This document shows, in pieces, positions 1 to 14,372 of a DNA stretch of 64,000 bases. Within the stretch, counting starts at the first letter, position 1. Every line of letters starts with the position of its first letter. The notes below the pieces were generated by a model that searched no databases, was not told the DNA's origin, and was given only the letters and a program-made list of their open reading frames with translations. The translations under genes were made by a program, and so were the position numbers. The stretch comes from Otis tarda (Eukaryota > Chordata > Aves > Otidiformes > Otididae), in contig CM048591.1 of the NCBI GenBank assembly GCA_026413225.1, positions 6,993,338 through 7,057,337 on the forward strand, in the 5' to 3' direction.

Positions 1-314
1 TTTTCTCTAACACTCGCCACTTTTCTGCGCCTACTTTTCTTCCCTCTGCTGTCTTTTAAGAAACTAGTTATTTCCTTAGCATTCTCGGTTTTGAAACTTT
101 CTTTCTAAGTCTCTTTCAGCGTGCTGTCCCTATTTTTTTAGCTTTCATTTTATTTCCCATTTCCCCATTGCTTTTTCAGCATTCATTCAGTGCCTACTTT
201 TATGCCTTTTACAGTTCAGACATAATAATTTCTTGCTCTTCCACAGAACCCTCACTTTGAAAATTCTCTTTCTACATTATTATTTTTGTTGGATGACACT
301 GGTTTTTTGTTTTT

Positions 315-348
<34 letters not shown>

Positions 349-2884
349 CCCCCTTATTTCCTTAATCTTCAATTGCTTTTGAAATGCTCTCTTTACTCCT
401 ATCTGGTTTCTGCCTTTATTTTGCTATCTTTCTTTTTTTTTGAATTATGTCCCGACTATCTGTAGTGCCCTCGCTTTTCAAATTTGGTAGGTCTCTTAGG
501 TGGACTGTGCTATTTGGGAATTTTTAACCCAATTTCATTATTCCCCGTTGGTTTTAAAACTTTCTGTCTAATTCTGTCCCGATTGCTATCTTTAACTTGT
601 TCTCTTGATCCTGAATCTTCTCTCATCCTCCCTCCGCGCCATCGCTTTTTAACGCCATCTTTGTAGTTCTCCATTTTAGTTGCGTGTCAGAAATGCCTTT
701 TGTTGTTGTTGTTGTTGTTATTTCCTGATTACCATTTGCCTTTCTTATATACTTTTCTTGTGGTTGGTAACCTTATTTTTTAGTTGTAATATGTCCCTAC
801 TTAGCAGCTTTGGGTTTTAGTTATTCTTTCTAGGTTTCTATTTGTTTCCTGGGCATTTTTTTTCTCCCAGTATTTGCCTTTACTTTCCTAATTATTCTGA
901 CTTATTTCTTTCTTCTCTTTATTCTTTACAGTCATGTAATTAGTTTCTTTTTCTGACTCCATTTCCGTTTACCTATGGTGGTTTTTTTTTTCATTTCCCT
1001 AATCCCTGTTGCTTTTAAAATGCTGAGTCTCCTTTTATCACTTTTGTCTTTATTTTTCTGCATTTTTGTTCTAATTATTTCTTTTTCCTTTCTACCGTCT
1101 CTTTTAAAAATTTATGTCTGTCTGCATTTTAGTCGGATGTTGCTATTACTTTCGTGCTTTTGCTTTTCAAATTTTCTAATTTGACCTTGTCTGCTGTCAT
1201 AATCTTTAATTATATTTTCTTTTTTTTCCCATAGCGCCATTGCGCTTTACGTTGCTTTTCATCATTTTTCTTTTTCTTGCTGTCGCTACCTGCTTTCTCC
1301 TTATAACCTTAATCTTATTTGCATCTACAGTTTTCTCTGTACTTTTATTCTGTTTGCTATCTTTGAAACAAAAAAAATATTTCTTGTCTGTATTCACGCC
1401 TTTGATTTTAAAACTGTCTTTCTAGGTCCTTGTTACAGTTTGTAATTTCTGGTTTTGAATTTTTTCTCTATTTCCCTGATACTCATCACCGAGTGACTAT
1501 TATTATATTTGCTGGGGTTTTTTTTGTTTGGTATTTCTTGTCTTTCCTTAGCATCTTGGCTTTTTAGCGATTCTTTTAACATCTCTGTTTCATTCTGCTG
1601 TCTCTATTTCCCTAATGCTTGATGTCTTGTCTTCTCCCCTCCCCCCGTGTCTACCTTTATCTTGGTCACTTATTCTTTTCTCCATTTTTTTTCTTGTCTG
1701 TTTTTAGCACCACCACTTCTACAAATATCTGTCTCTGTTTGCGTTTTACTTCTCTGACTGTATTGTGTGTTCTTTCTTCTCCTAAACCCCGGGCTTTAAA
1801 AATTTTCTACTTTTACGTGTTTTTGCATTATGAGTTTCTAACCTTCCCCGCGCCACCCCCCTCAGTTTTCCCTAGCGCTGTTGCTTTTTACATTTTCCTT
1901 TCTATCTACGTTTTAGTTTGACATTGCTATTTATTATTTTTTTTTCATTAAGGCCCTTGGTCTTATTTTCTCATTGTTCCTCCTGGGAATTGTACTTTGT
2001 TGTTTTCTAAATTTTGCCTTTTCATCTCCACTCATCGTGTTCTCCGCCTGTGTTTTTCATTTCTTTGTGCCTGTCTTCTACGTTTTAAATTGCGTTGCGG
2101 TCATTTCATCTGTGTAGTTTACAAGCCCTATTTGGTCATTCCTCTGTCCTTCATCCCTTCGCGTGGTAAATGTTATTTCTACTTTTCCGTTTCAGTTTGC
2201 CATTAGTGTTTATCGATTTTATTTCATTCTCTTAATCTCTGTTGCTTTTGACATTTTCTTTTTACCTTTATTTGCTGTCTTCACATTTTTAATTTTTTTC
2301 CTGTTGTAATAAGTGCCTTTACTTTCTAAATTTTCTTTCTACTGCTGTTTTAGGTACTTGTGTGGTTTAAAAGTTTCCTCTATATTGCTCTCATCCCTAA
2401 CCATTTCCATTTTCTACTTTTATCTCTGTCCTTATTTTGTCATCGGTTAATTAGCTATTGCATTTTGTTTGCGTCACTGCCTTTGAAATTTTTGCTACGT
2501 TTCTGTTAGTTTATCGTCCCTCGTTAGAAATTTTAACGTGTATTTCCCTAATCTGCCTCACTCTTAAAAGCTTCTTTATACGTCGTCTTTTTTTCTCCTC
2601 TTTCGTTACTGGTACTGTTGGCGCCCTTCAGATTTTCTTTCTACGTCCATGTTTTAGTTTGATGTAACTTTGGTGTGGTTTTGGTTTTTTCTTGTGTGTG
2701 TGTTCATCTCCCCACTCCCTGTAATTTAAAAGATTTTGTACATTTATCTTGCTTGCTGTCTTTATTTCTTGGTTTTTAAATTATTGCTCACGTTTCCTCA
2801 GTGCCCCGACTGCTTCATTTTTCTTAATACATCTGTTTTAGGTAGCTGTCTGTATTTTTTTTTTTTTTTTTAGTTTTTGTCTTA
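1..2884 (+). repeat. Satellite unit, copy 1
   Basis: First copy, cut into by the window edge in arbitrary phase. It has a T run of about 30 near 319-350 and six GTT units near 700-718. It carries the CCTCGTTAG form of a site that is CCTAGTTAG in other copies, and TTAATCTCTG rather than TTAAATCTCTG near 2230. Confidence 0.9.
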
Positions 2885-3198
2885 TTTTCTCTAACACTCG
2901 CCACTTTTCTGCGCCTACTTTTCTTCCCTCTGCTGTCTTTTAAGAAACTAGTTATTTCCTTAGCATTCTCGGTTTTGAAACTTTCTTTCCAAGTCTCTTT
3001 CAGCGTGCTGTCCCTATTTTTTTAGCTTTCATTTTATTTCCCATTTCCCCATTGCTTTTTCAGCATTCATTCAGTGCCTACTTTTATGCCTTTTACAGTT
3101 CAGACATAATAATTTCTTGCTCTTCCACAGAACCCTCACTTTGAAAATTCTCTTTCTACATTATTATTTTTGTTGGATGACACTGGTTTTTTGTTTTT

Positions 3199-3232
<34 letters not shown>

Positions 3233-5762
3233 CCCCTTATTTCCTTAATCTTCAATTGCTTTTGAAATGCTCTCTTTACTCCTATCTGGTTTCTGCCTTT
3301 ATTTTGCTATCTTTCTTTTTTTTTTGAATTATGTCCCGACTATCTGTAGTGCCCTCGCTTTTCAAATTTGGTAGGTCTCTTAGGTGGACTGTGCTATTTG
3401 GGAATTTTTAACCCAATTTCATTATTCCCCGTTGGTTTTAAAACTTTCTGTCTAATTCTGTCCCGATTGCTATCTTTAACTTGTTCTCTTGATCCTGAAT
3501 CTTCTCTCATCCTCCCTCCGCGCCATCGCTTTTTAACGCCATCTTTGTAGTTCTCCATTTTAGTTGCGTGTCAGAAATGCCTTTTGTTGTTGTTGTTATT
3601 TCCTGATTACCATTTGCCTTTCTTATATACTTTTCTTGTGGTTGGTAACCTTATTTTTTAGTTGTAATATGTCCCTACTTAGCAGCTTTGGGTTTTAGTT
3701 ATTCTTTCTAGGTTTCTATTTGTTTCCTGGGCATTTTTTTCTCCCAGTATTTGCCTTTACTTTCCTAATTATTCTGACTTATTTCTTTCTTCTCTTTATT
3801 CTTTACAGTCATGTAATTAGTTTCTTTTTCTGACTCCATTTCCGTTTACCTATGGTGGTTTTTTTTTTCATTTCCCTAATCCCTGTTGCTTTTAAAATGC
3901 TGAGTCTCCTTTTATCACTTTTGTCTTTATTTTTCTGCATTTTTGTTCTAATTATTTCTTTTTCCTTTCTACCGTCTCTTTTAAAAATTTATGTCTGTCT
4001 GCATTTTAGTCGGATGTTGCTATTACTTTCGTGCTTTTGCTTTTCAAATTTTCTAATTTGACCTTGTCTGCTGTCATAATCTTTAATTATATTTTCTTTT
4101 TTTTCCCATAGCGCCATTGCGCTTTACGTTGCTTTTCATCATTTTTCTTTTTCTTGCTGTCGCTACCTGCTTTCTCCTTATAACCTTAATCTTATTTGCA
4201 TCTACAGTTTTCTCTGTACTTTTATTCTGTTTGCTATCTTTGAAACAAAAAAAATATTTCTTGTCTGTATTCACGCCTTTGATTTTAAAACTGTCTTTCT
4301 AGGTCCTTGTTACAGTTTGTAATTTCTGGTTTTGAATTTTTTCTCTATTTCCCTGATACTCATCACCGAGTGACTATTATTATATTTGCTGGGGTTTTTT
4401 TTGTTTGGTATTTCTTGTCTTTCCTTAGCATCTTGGCTTTTTAGCGATTCTTTTAACATCTCTGTTTCATTCTGCTGTCTCTATTTCCCTAATGCTTGAT
4501 GTCTTGTCTTCTCCCCTCCCCCCCGTGTCTACCTTTATCTTGGTCACTTATTCTTTTCTCCATTTTTTTCTTGTCTGTTTTTAGCACCACCACTTCTACA
4601 AATATCTGTCTCTGTTTGCGTTTTACTTCTCTGACTGTATTGTGTGTTCTTTCTTCTCCTAAACCCCGGGCTTTAAAAATTTTCTACTTTTACGTGTTTT
4701 TGCATTATGAGTTTCTAACCTTCCCCGCGCCACCCCCCTCAGTTTTCCCTAGCGCTGTTGCTTTTTACATTTTCCTTTCTATCTACGTTTTAGTTTGACA
4801 TTGCTATTTATTATTTTTTTTTCATTAAGGCCCTTGGTCTTATTTTCTCATTGTTCCTCCTGGGAATTGTACTTTGTTGTTTTCTAAATTTTGCCTTTTC
4901 ATCTCCACTCATCGTGTTCTCCGCCTGTGTTTTTCATTTCTTTGTGCCTGTCTTCTACGTTTTAAATTGCGTTGCGGTCATTTCATCTGTGTAGTTTACA
5001 AGCCCTATTTGGTCATTCCTCTGTCCTTCATCCCTTCGCGTGGTAAATGTTATTTCTACTTTTCCGTTTCAGTTTGCCATTAGTGTTTATCGATTTTATT
5101 TCATTCTCTTAAATCTCTGTTGCTTTTGACATTTTCTTTTTACCTTTATTTGCTGTCTTCACATTTTTTATTTTTTTCCTGTTGTAATAAGTGCCTTTAC
5201 TTTCTAAATTTTCTTTCTACTGCTGTTTTAGGTACTTGTGTGGTTTAAAAGTTTCCTCTATATTGCTCTCATCCCTAACCATTTCCATTTTCTACTTTTA
5301 TCTCTGTCCTTATTTTGTCATCGGTTAATTAGCTATTGCATTTTGTTTGCGTCACTGCCTTTGAAATTTTTGCTACGTTTCTGTTAGTTTATCGTCCCTA
5401 GTTAGAAATTTTAACGTGTATTTCCCTAATCTGCCTCACTCTTAAAAGCTTCTTTATACGTCGTCTTTTTTTCTCCTCTTTCGTTACTGGTACTGTTGGC
5501 GCCCTTCAGATTTTCTTTCTACGTCCATGTTTTAGTTTGATGTAACTTTGGTGTGGTTTTGGTTTTTTTTTGTGTGTGTGTTCATCTCCCCACTCCCTGT
5601 AATTTAAAAGATTTTGTACATTTATCTTGCTTGCTGTCTTTATTTCTTGGTTTTTAAATTATTGCTCACGTTTCCTCAGTGCCCCGACTGCTTCATTTTT
5701 CTTAATACATCTGTTTTAGGTAGCTGTCTGTATTTTTTTTTTTTTTTTTAGTTTTTGTCTTA
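2885..5762 (+). repeat. Satellite unit, copy 2
   Basis: Shares with copy 3 the form CTTTCCAAGT near 2985 where the other copies read CTTTCTAAGT. The GTT run is shortened, the long T run is kept, and the unit carries CCTAGTTAG and TTAAATCTCTG. Confidence 0.9.
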
Positions 5763-8633
5763 TTTTCTCTAACACTCGCCACTTTTCTGCGCCTACTTTT
5801 CTTCCCTCTGCTGTCTTTTAAGAAACTAGTTATTTCCTTAGCATTCTCGGTTTTGAAACTTTCTTTCCAAGTCTCTTTCAGCGTGCTGTCCCTATTTTTT
5901 TAGCTTTCATTTTATTTCCCATTTCCCCATTGCTTTTTCAGCATTCATTCAGTGCCTACTTTTATGCCTTTTACAGTTCAGACATAATAATTTCTTGCTC
6001 TTCCACAGAACCCTCACTTTGAAAATTCTCTTTCTACATTATTATTTTTGTTGGATGACACTGGTTTTTTGTTTTTGTTTTGTTTTTGTTTTTGTTTTTC
6101 CTTATTTCCTTAATCTTCAATTGCTTTTGAAATGCTCTCTTTACTCCTATCTGGTTTCTGCCTTTATTTTGCTATCTTTCTTTTTTTTTTGAATTATGTC
6201 CCGACTATCTGTAGTGCCCTCGCTTTTCAAATTTGGTAGGTCTCTTAGGTGGACTGTGCTATTTGGGAATTTTTAACCCAATTTCATTATTCCCCGTTGG
6301 TTTTAAAACTTTCTGTCTAATTCTGTCCCGATTGCTATCTTTAACTTGTTCTCTTGATCCTGAATCTTCTCTCATCCTCCCTCCGCGCCATCGCTTTTTA
6401 ACGCCATCTTTGTAGTTCTCCATTTTAGTTGCGTGTCAGAAATGCCTTTTGTTGTTGTTGTTATTTCCTGATTACCATTTGCCTTTCTTATATACTTTTC
6501 TTGTGGTTGGTAACCTTATTTTTTAGTTGTAATATGTCCCTACTTAGCAGCTTTGGGTTTTAGTTATTCTTTCTAGGTTTCTATTTGTTTCCTGGGCATT
6601 TTTTTTCTCCCAGTATTTGCCTTTACTTTCCTAATTATTCTGACTTATTTCTTTCTTCTCTTTATTCTTTACAGTCATGTAATTAGTTTCTTTTTCTGAC
6701 TCCATTTCCGTTTACCTATGGTGGTTTTTTTTTTCATTTCCCTAATCCCTGTTGCTTTTAAAATGCTGAGTCTCCTTTTATCACTTTTGTCTTTATTTTT
6801 CTGCATTTTTGTTCTAATTATTTCTTTTTCCTTTCTAACGTCTCTTTTAAAAATTTATGTCTGTCTGCATTTTAGTCGGATGTTGCTATTACTTTCGTGC
6901 TTTTGCTTTTCAAATTTTCTAATTTGACCTTGTCTGCTGTCATAATCTTTAATTATATTTTCTTTTTTTTTCCCATAGCGCCATTGCGCTTTACGTTGCT
7001 TTTCATCATTTTTCTTTTTCTTGCTGTCGCTACCTGCTTTCTCCTTATAACCTTAATCTTATTTGCATCTACAGTTTTCTCTGTACTTTTATTCTGTTTG
7101 CTATCTTTGAAACAAAAAAAATATTTCTTGTCTGTATTCACGCCTTTGATTTTAAAACTGTCTTTCTAGGTCCTTGTTACAGTTTGTAATTTCTGGTTTT
7201 GAATTTTTTCTCTATTTCCCTGATACTCATCACCGAGTGACTATTATTATATTTGCTGGGGTTTTTTTTGTTTGGTATTTCTTGTCTTTCCTTAGCATCT
7301 TGGCTTTTTAGCGATTCTTTTAACATCTCTGTTTCATTCTGCTGTCTCTATTTCCCTAATGCTTGATGTCTTGTCTTCTCCCCTCCCGCCCCCGTGTCTA
7401 CCTTTATCTTGGTCACTTATTCTTTTCTCCATTTTTTTCTTGTCTGTTTTTAGCACCACCACTTCTACAAATATCTGTCTCTGTTTGCGTTTTACTTCTC
7501 TGACTGTATTGTGTGTTCTTTCTTCTCCTAAACCCCGGGCTTTAAAAATTTTCTACTTTTACGTGTTTTTGCATTATGAGTTTCTAACCTTCCCCGCGCC
7601 ACCCCCTCAGTTTTCCCTAGCGCTGTTGCTTTTTACATTTTCCTTTCTATCTACGTTTTAGTTTGACATTGCTATTTATTATTTTTTTTTCATTAAGGCC
7701 CTTGGTCTTATTTTCTCATTGTTCCTCCTGGGAATTGTACTTTGTTGTTTTCTAAATTTTGCCTTTTCATCTCCACTCATCGTGTTCTCCGCCTGTGTTT
7801 TTCATTTCTTTGTGCCTGTCTTCTACGTTTTAAATTGCGTTGCGGTCATTTCATCTGTGTAGTTTACAAGCCCTATTTGGTCATTCCTCTGTCCTTCATC
7901 CCTTCGCGTGGTAAATGTTATTTCTACTTTTCCGTTTCAGTTTGCCATTAGTGTTTATCGATTTTATTTCATTCTCTTAATCTCTGTTGCTTTTGACATT
8001 TTCTTTTTACCTTTATTTGCTGTCTTCACATTTTTAATTTTTTTCCTGTTGTAATAAGTGCCTTTACTTTCTAAATTTTCTTTCTACTGCTGTTTTAGGT
8101 ACTTGTGTGGTTTAAAAGTTTCCTCTATATTGCTCTCATCCCTAACCATTTCCATTTTCTACTTTTATCTCTGTCCTTATTTTGTCATCGGTTAATTAGC
8201 TATTGCATTTTGTTTGCGTCACTGCCTTTGAAATTTTTGCTACGTTTCTGTTAGTTTATCGTCCCTCGTTAGAAATTTTAACGTGTATTTCCCTAATCTG
8301 CCTCACTCTTAAAAGCTTCTTTATACGTCGTCTTTTTTTCTCCTCTTTCGTTACTGGTACTGTTGGCGCCCTTCAGATTTTCTTTCTACGTCCATGTTTT
8401 AGTTTGATGTAACTTTGGTGTGGTTTTGGTTTTTTTTTGTGTGTGTGTTCATCTCCCCACTCCCTGTAATTTAAAAGATTTTGTACATTTATCTTGCTTG
8501 CTGTCTTTATTTCTTGGTTTTTAAATTATTGCTCACGTTTCCTCAGTGCCCCGACTGCTTCATTTTTCTTAATACATCTGTTTTAGGTAGCTGTCTGTAT
8601 TTTTTTTTTTTTTTTTTTTTAGTTTTTGTCTTA
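5763..8633 (+). repeat. Satellite unit, copy 3
   Basis: The long T run is replaced by a GTTTTT/GTTTTG ladder near 6068-6098. It has a private AACGTCTC (others ACCGTCTC) near 6837 and a G inside the C run near 7388. It shares CTTTCCAAGT with copy 2 and carries CCTCGTTAG. Confidence 0.9.
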
Positions 8634-11504
8634 TTTTCTCTAACACTCGCCACTTTTCTGCGCCTACTTTTCTTCCCTCTGCTGTCTTTTAAGAAACTAG
8701 TTATTTCCTTAGCATTCTCGGTTTTGAAACTTTCTTTCTAAGTCTCTTTCAGCGTGCTGTCCCTATTTTTTTAGCTTTCATTTTATTTCCCATTTCCCCA
8801 TTGCTTTTTCAGCATTCATTCAGTGCCTACTTTTATGCCTTTTACAGTTCAGACATAATAATTTCTTGCTCTTCCACAGAACCCTCACTTTGAAAATTCT
8901 CTTTCTACATTATTATTTTTGTTGGATGACACTGGTTTTTTGTTTTTGTTTTTTTTTTTTTTTTTTTTTTTTTTCCTTATTTCCTTAATCTTCAATTGCT
9001 TTTGAAATGCTCTCTTTACTCCTATCTGGTTTCTGCCTTTATTTTGCTATCTTTCTTTTTTTTTGAATTATGTCCCGACTATCTGTAGTGCCCTCGCTTT
9101 TCAAATTTGGTAGGTCTCTTAGGTGGACTGTGCTATTTGGGAATTTTTAACCCAATTTCATTATTCCCCGTTGGTTTTAAAACTTTCTGTCTAATTCTGT
9201 CCCGATTGCTATCTTTAACTTGTTCTCTTGATCCTGAATCTTCTCTCATCCTCCCTCCGCGCCATCGCTTTTTAACGCCATCTTTGTAGTTCTCCATTTT
9301 AGTTGCGTGTCAGAAATGCCTTTTGTTGTTGTTGTTGTTGTTATTTCCTGATTACCATTTGCCTTTCTTATATACTTTTCTTGTGGTTGGTAACCTTATT
9401 TTTTAGTTGTAATATGTCCCTACTTAGCAGCTTTGGGTTTTAGTTATTCTTTCTAGGTTTCTATTTGTTTCCTGGGCATTTTTTTCTCCCAGTATTTGCC
9501 TTTACTTTCCTAATTATTCTGACTTATTTCTTTCTTCTCTTTATTCTTTACAGTCATGTAATTAGTTTCTTTTTCTGACTCCATTTCCGTTTACCTATGG
9601 TGGTTTTTTTTTTCATTTCCCTAATCCCTGTTGCTTTTAAAATGCTGAGTCTCCTTTTATCACTTTTGTCTTTATTTTTCTGCATTTTTGTTCTAATTAT
9701 TTCTTTTTCCTTTCTACCGTCTCTTTTAAAAATTTATGTCTGTCTGCATTTTAGTCGGATGTTGCTATTACTTTCGTGCTTTTGCTTTTCAAATTTTCTA
9801 ATTTGACCTTGTCTGCTGTCATAATCTTTAATTATATTTTCTTTTTTTTCCCATAGCGCCATTGCGCTTTACGTTGCTTTTCATCATTTTTCTTTTTCTT
9901 GCTGTCGCTACCTGCTTTCTCCTTATAACCTTAATCTTATTTGCATCTACAGTTTTCTCTGTACTTTTATTCTGTTTGCTATCTTTGAAACAAAAAAAAT
10001 ATTTCTTGTCTGTATTCACGCCTTTGATTTTAAAACTGTCTTTCTAGGTCCTTGTTACAGTTTGTAATTTCTGGTTTTGAATTTTTTCTCTATTTCCCTG
10101 ATACTCATCACCGAGTGACTATTATTATATTTGCTGGGGTTTTTTTTGTTTGGTATTTCTTGTCTTTCCTTAGCATCTTGGCTTTTTAGCGATTCTTTTA
10201 ACATCTCTGTTTCATTCTGCTGTCTCTATTTCCCTAATGCTTGATGTCTTGTCTTCTCCCCTCCCCCCGTGTCTACCTTTATCTTGGTCACTTATTCTTT
10301 TCTCCATTTTTTTTCTTGTCTGTTTTTAGCACCACCACTTCTACAAATATCTGTCTCTGTTTGCGTTTTACTTCTCTGACTGTATTGTGTGTTCTTTCTT
10401 CTCCTAAACCCCGGGCTTTAAAAATTTTCTACTTTTACGTGTTTTTGCATTATGAGTTTCTAACCTTCCCCGCGCCACCCCCTCAGTTTTCCCTAGCGCT
10501 GTTGCTTTTTACATTTTCCTTTCTATCTACGTTTTAGTTTGACATTGCTATTTATTATTTTTTTTTCATTAAGGCCCTTGGTCTTATTTTCTCATTGTTC
10601 CTCCTGGGAATTGTACTTTGTTGTTTTCTAAATTTTGCCTTTTCATCTCCACTCATCGTGTTCTCCGCCTGTGTTTTTCATTTCTTTGTGCCTGTCTTCT
10701 ACGTTTTAAATTGCGTTGCGGTCATTTCATCTGTGTAGTTTACAAGCCCTATTTGGTCATTCCTCTGTCCTTCATCCCTTCGCGTGGTAAATGTTATTTC
10801 TACTTTTCCGTTTCAGTTTGCCATTAGTGTTTATCGATTTTATTTCATTCTCTTAATCTCTGTTGCTTTTGACATTTTCTTTTTACCTTTATTTGCTGTC
10901 TTCACATTTTTAATTTTTTTCCTGTTGTAATAAGTGCCTTTACTTTCTAAATTTTCTTTCTACTGCTGTTTTAGGTACTTGTGTGGTTTAAAAGTTTCCT
11001 CTATATTGCTCTCATCCCTAACCATTTCCATTTTCTACTTTTATCTCTGTCCTTATTTTGTCATCGGTTAATTAGCTATTGCATTTTGTTTGCGTCACTG
11101 CCTTTGAAATTTTTGCTACGTTTCTGTTAGTTTATCGTCCCTCGTTAGAAATTTTAACGTGTATTTCCCTAATCTGCCTCACTCTTAAAAGCTTCTTTAT
11201 ACGTCGTCTTTTTTTCTCCTCTTTCGTTACTGGTACTGTTGGCGCCCTTCAGATTTTCTTTCTACGTCCATGTTTTAGTTTGATGTAACTTTGGTGTGGT
11301 TTTGGTTTTTTTTTGTGTGTGTGTTCATCTCCCCACTCCCTGTAATTTAAAAGATTTTGTACATTTATCTTGCTTGCTGTCTTTATTTCTTGGTTTTTAA
11401 ATTATTGCTCACGTTTCCTCAGTGCCCCGACTGCTTCATTTTTCTTAATACATCTGTTTTAGGTAGCTGTCTGTATTTTTTTTTTTTTTTTAGTTTTTGT
11501 CTTA
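8634..11504 (+). repeat. Satellite unit, copy 4
   Basis: Close to copy 1 in diagnostic sites (CCTCGTTAG, TTAATCTCTG, CTTTCTAAGT). The T run near 8950 is about 25 long and the GTT run is of intermediate length. Confidence 0.9.
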
Positions 11505-14372
11505 TTTTCTCTAACACTCGCCACTTTTCTGCGCCTACTTTTCTTCCCTCTGCTGTCTTTTAAGAAACTAGTTATTTCCTTAGCATTCTCGGTTTTGAAA
11601 CTTTCTTTCTAAGTCTCTTTCAGCGTGCTGTCCCTATTTTTTTAGCTTTCATTTTATTTCCCATTTCCCCATTGCTTTTTCAGCATTCATTCAGTGCCTA
11701 CTTTTATGCCTTTTACAGTTCAGACATAATAATTTCTTGCTCTTCCACAGAACCCTCACTTTGAAAATTCTCTTTCTACATTATTATTTTTGTTGGATGA
11801 CACTGGTTTTTTGTTTTTTTTTTGTTTTTTTTTTTTTTTTTCCTTATTTCCTTAATCTTCAATTGCTTTTGAAATGCTCTCTTTACTCCTATCTGGTTTC
11901 TGCCTTTATTTTGCTATCTTTCTTTTTTTTTTTTTGAATTATGTCCCGACTATCTGTAGTGCCCTCGCTTTTCAAATTTGGTAGGTCTCTTAGGTGGACT
12001 GTGCTATTTGGGAATTTTTAACCCAATTTCATTATTCCCCGTTGGTTTTAAAACTTTCTGTCTAATTCTGTCCCGATTGCTATCTTTAACTTGTTCTCTT
12101 GATCCTGAATCTTCTCTCATCCTCCCTCCGCGCCATCGCTTTTTAACGCCATCTTTGTAGTTCTCCATTTTAGTTGCGTGTCAGAAATGCCTTTTGTTGT
12201 TGTTGTTATTTCCTGATTACCATTTGCCTTTCTTATATACTTTTCTTGTGGTTGGTAACCTTATTTTTTAGTTGTAATATGTCCCTACTTAGCAGCTTTG
12301 GGTTTTAGTTATTCTTTCTAGGTTTCTATTTGTTTCCTGGGCATTTTTTTCTCCCAGTATTTGCCTTTACTTTCCTAATTATTCTGACTTATTTCTTTCT
12401 TCTCTTTATTCTTTACAGTCATGTAATTAGTTTCTTTTTCTGACTCCATTTCCGTTTACCTATGGTGGTTTTTTTTTTCATTTCCCTAATCCCTGTTGCT
12501 TTTAAAATGCTGAGTCTCCTTTTATCACTTTTGTCTTTATTTTTCTGCATTTTTGTTCTAATTATTTCTTTTTCCTTTCTACCGTCTCTTTTAAAAATTT
12601 ATGTCTGTCTGCATTTTAGTCGGATGTTGCTATTACTTTCGTGCTTTTGCTTTTCAAATTTTCTAATTTGACCTTGTCTGCTGTCATAATCTTTAATTAT
12701 ATTTTCTTTTTTTTTCCCATAGCGCCATTGCGCTTTACGTTGCTTTTCATCATTTTTCTTTTTCTTGCTGTCGCTACCTGCTTTCTCCTTATAACCTTAA
12801 TCTTATTTGCATCTACAGTTTTCTCTGTACTTTTATTCTGTTTGCTATCTTTGAAACAAAAAAAATATTTCTTGTCTGTATTCACGCCTTTGATTTTAAA
12901 ACTGTCTTTCTAGGTCCTTGTTACAGTTTGTAATTTCTGGTTTTGAATTTTTTCTCTATTTCCCTGATACTCATCACCGAGTGACTATTATTATATTTGC
13001 TGGGTTTTTTTTTGTTTGGTATTTCTTGTCTTTCCTTAGCATCTTGGCTTTTTAGCGATTCTTTTAACATCTCTGTTTCATTCTGCTGTCTCTATTTCCC
13101 TAATGCTTGATGTCTTGTCTTCTCCCCTCCCCCCCGTGTCTACCTTTATCTTGGTCACTTATTCTTTTCTCCATTTTTTTTCTTGTCTGTTTTTAGCACC
13201 ACCACTTCTACAAATATCTGTCTCTGTTTGCGTTTTACTTCTCTGACTGTATTGTGTGTTCTTTCTTCTCCTAAACCCCGGGCTTTAAAAATTTTCTACT
13301 TTTACGTGTTTTTGCATTATGAGTTTCTAACCTTCCCCGCGCCACCCCCCTCAGTTTTCCCTAGCGCTGTTGCTTTTTACATTTTCCTTTCTATCTACGT
13401 TTTAGTTTGACATTGCTATTTATTATTTTTTTTTCATTAAGGCCCTTGGTCTTATTTTCTCATTGTTCCTCCTGGGAATTGTACTTTGTTGTTTTCTAAA
13501 TTTTGCCTTTTCATCTCCACTCATCGTGTTCTCCGCCTGTGTTTTTCATTTCTTTGTGCCTGTCTTCTACGTTTTAAATTGCGTTGCGGTCATTTCATCT
13601 GTGTAGTTTACAAGCCCTATTTGGTCATTCCTCTGTCCTTCATCCCTTCGCGTGGTAAATGTTATTTCTACTTTTCCGTTTCAGTTTGCCATTAGTGTTT
13701 ATCGATTTTATTTCATTCTCTTAATCTCTGTTGCTTTTGACATTTTCTTTTTACCTTTATTTGCTGTCTTCACATTTTTAATTTTTTTCCTGTTGTAATA
13801 AGTGCCTTTACTTTCTAAATTTTCTTTCTACTGCTGTTTTAGGTACTTGTGTGGTTTAAAAGTTTCCTCTATATTGCTCTCATCCCTAACCATTTCCATT
13901 TTCTACTTTTATCTCTGTCCTTATTTTGTCATCGGTTAATTAGCTATTGCATTTTGTTTGCGTCACTGCCTTTGAAATTTTTGCTACGTTTCTGTTAGTT
14001 TATCGTCCCTAGTTAGAAATTTTAACGTGTATTTCCCTAATCTGCCTCACTCTTAAAAGCTTCTTTATACGTCGTCTTTTTTTCTCCTCTTTCGTTACTG
14101 GTACTGTTGGCGCCCTTCAGATTTTCTTTCTACGTCCATGTTTTAGTTTGATGTAACTTTGGTGTGGTTTTGGTTTTTTTTGTGTGTGTGTTCATCTCCC
14201 CACTCCCTGTAATTTAAAAGATTTTGTACATTTATCTTGCTTGCTGTCTTTATTTCTTGGTTTTTAAATTATTGCTCACGTTTCCTCAGTGCCCCGACTG
14301 CTTCATTTTTCTTAATACATCTGTTTTAGGTAGCTGTCTGTATTTTTTTTTTTTTTTTTAGTTTTTGTCTTA
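11505..14372 (+). repeat. Satellite unit, copy 5
   Basis: The shortest full unit (2868 bp). The T run is broken by single G residues near 11,813-11,840. It carries CCTAGTTAG, and GCTGGG followed by a longer T run near 13,000. Confidence 0.9.
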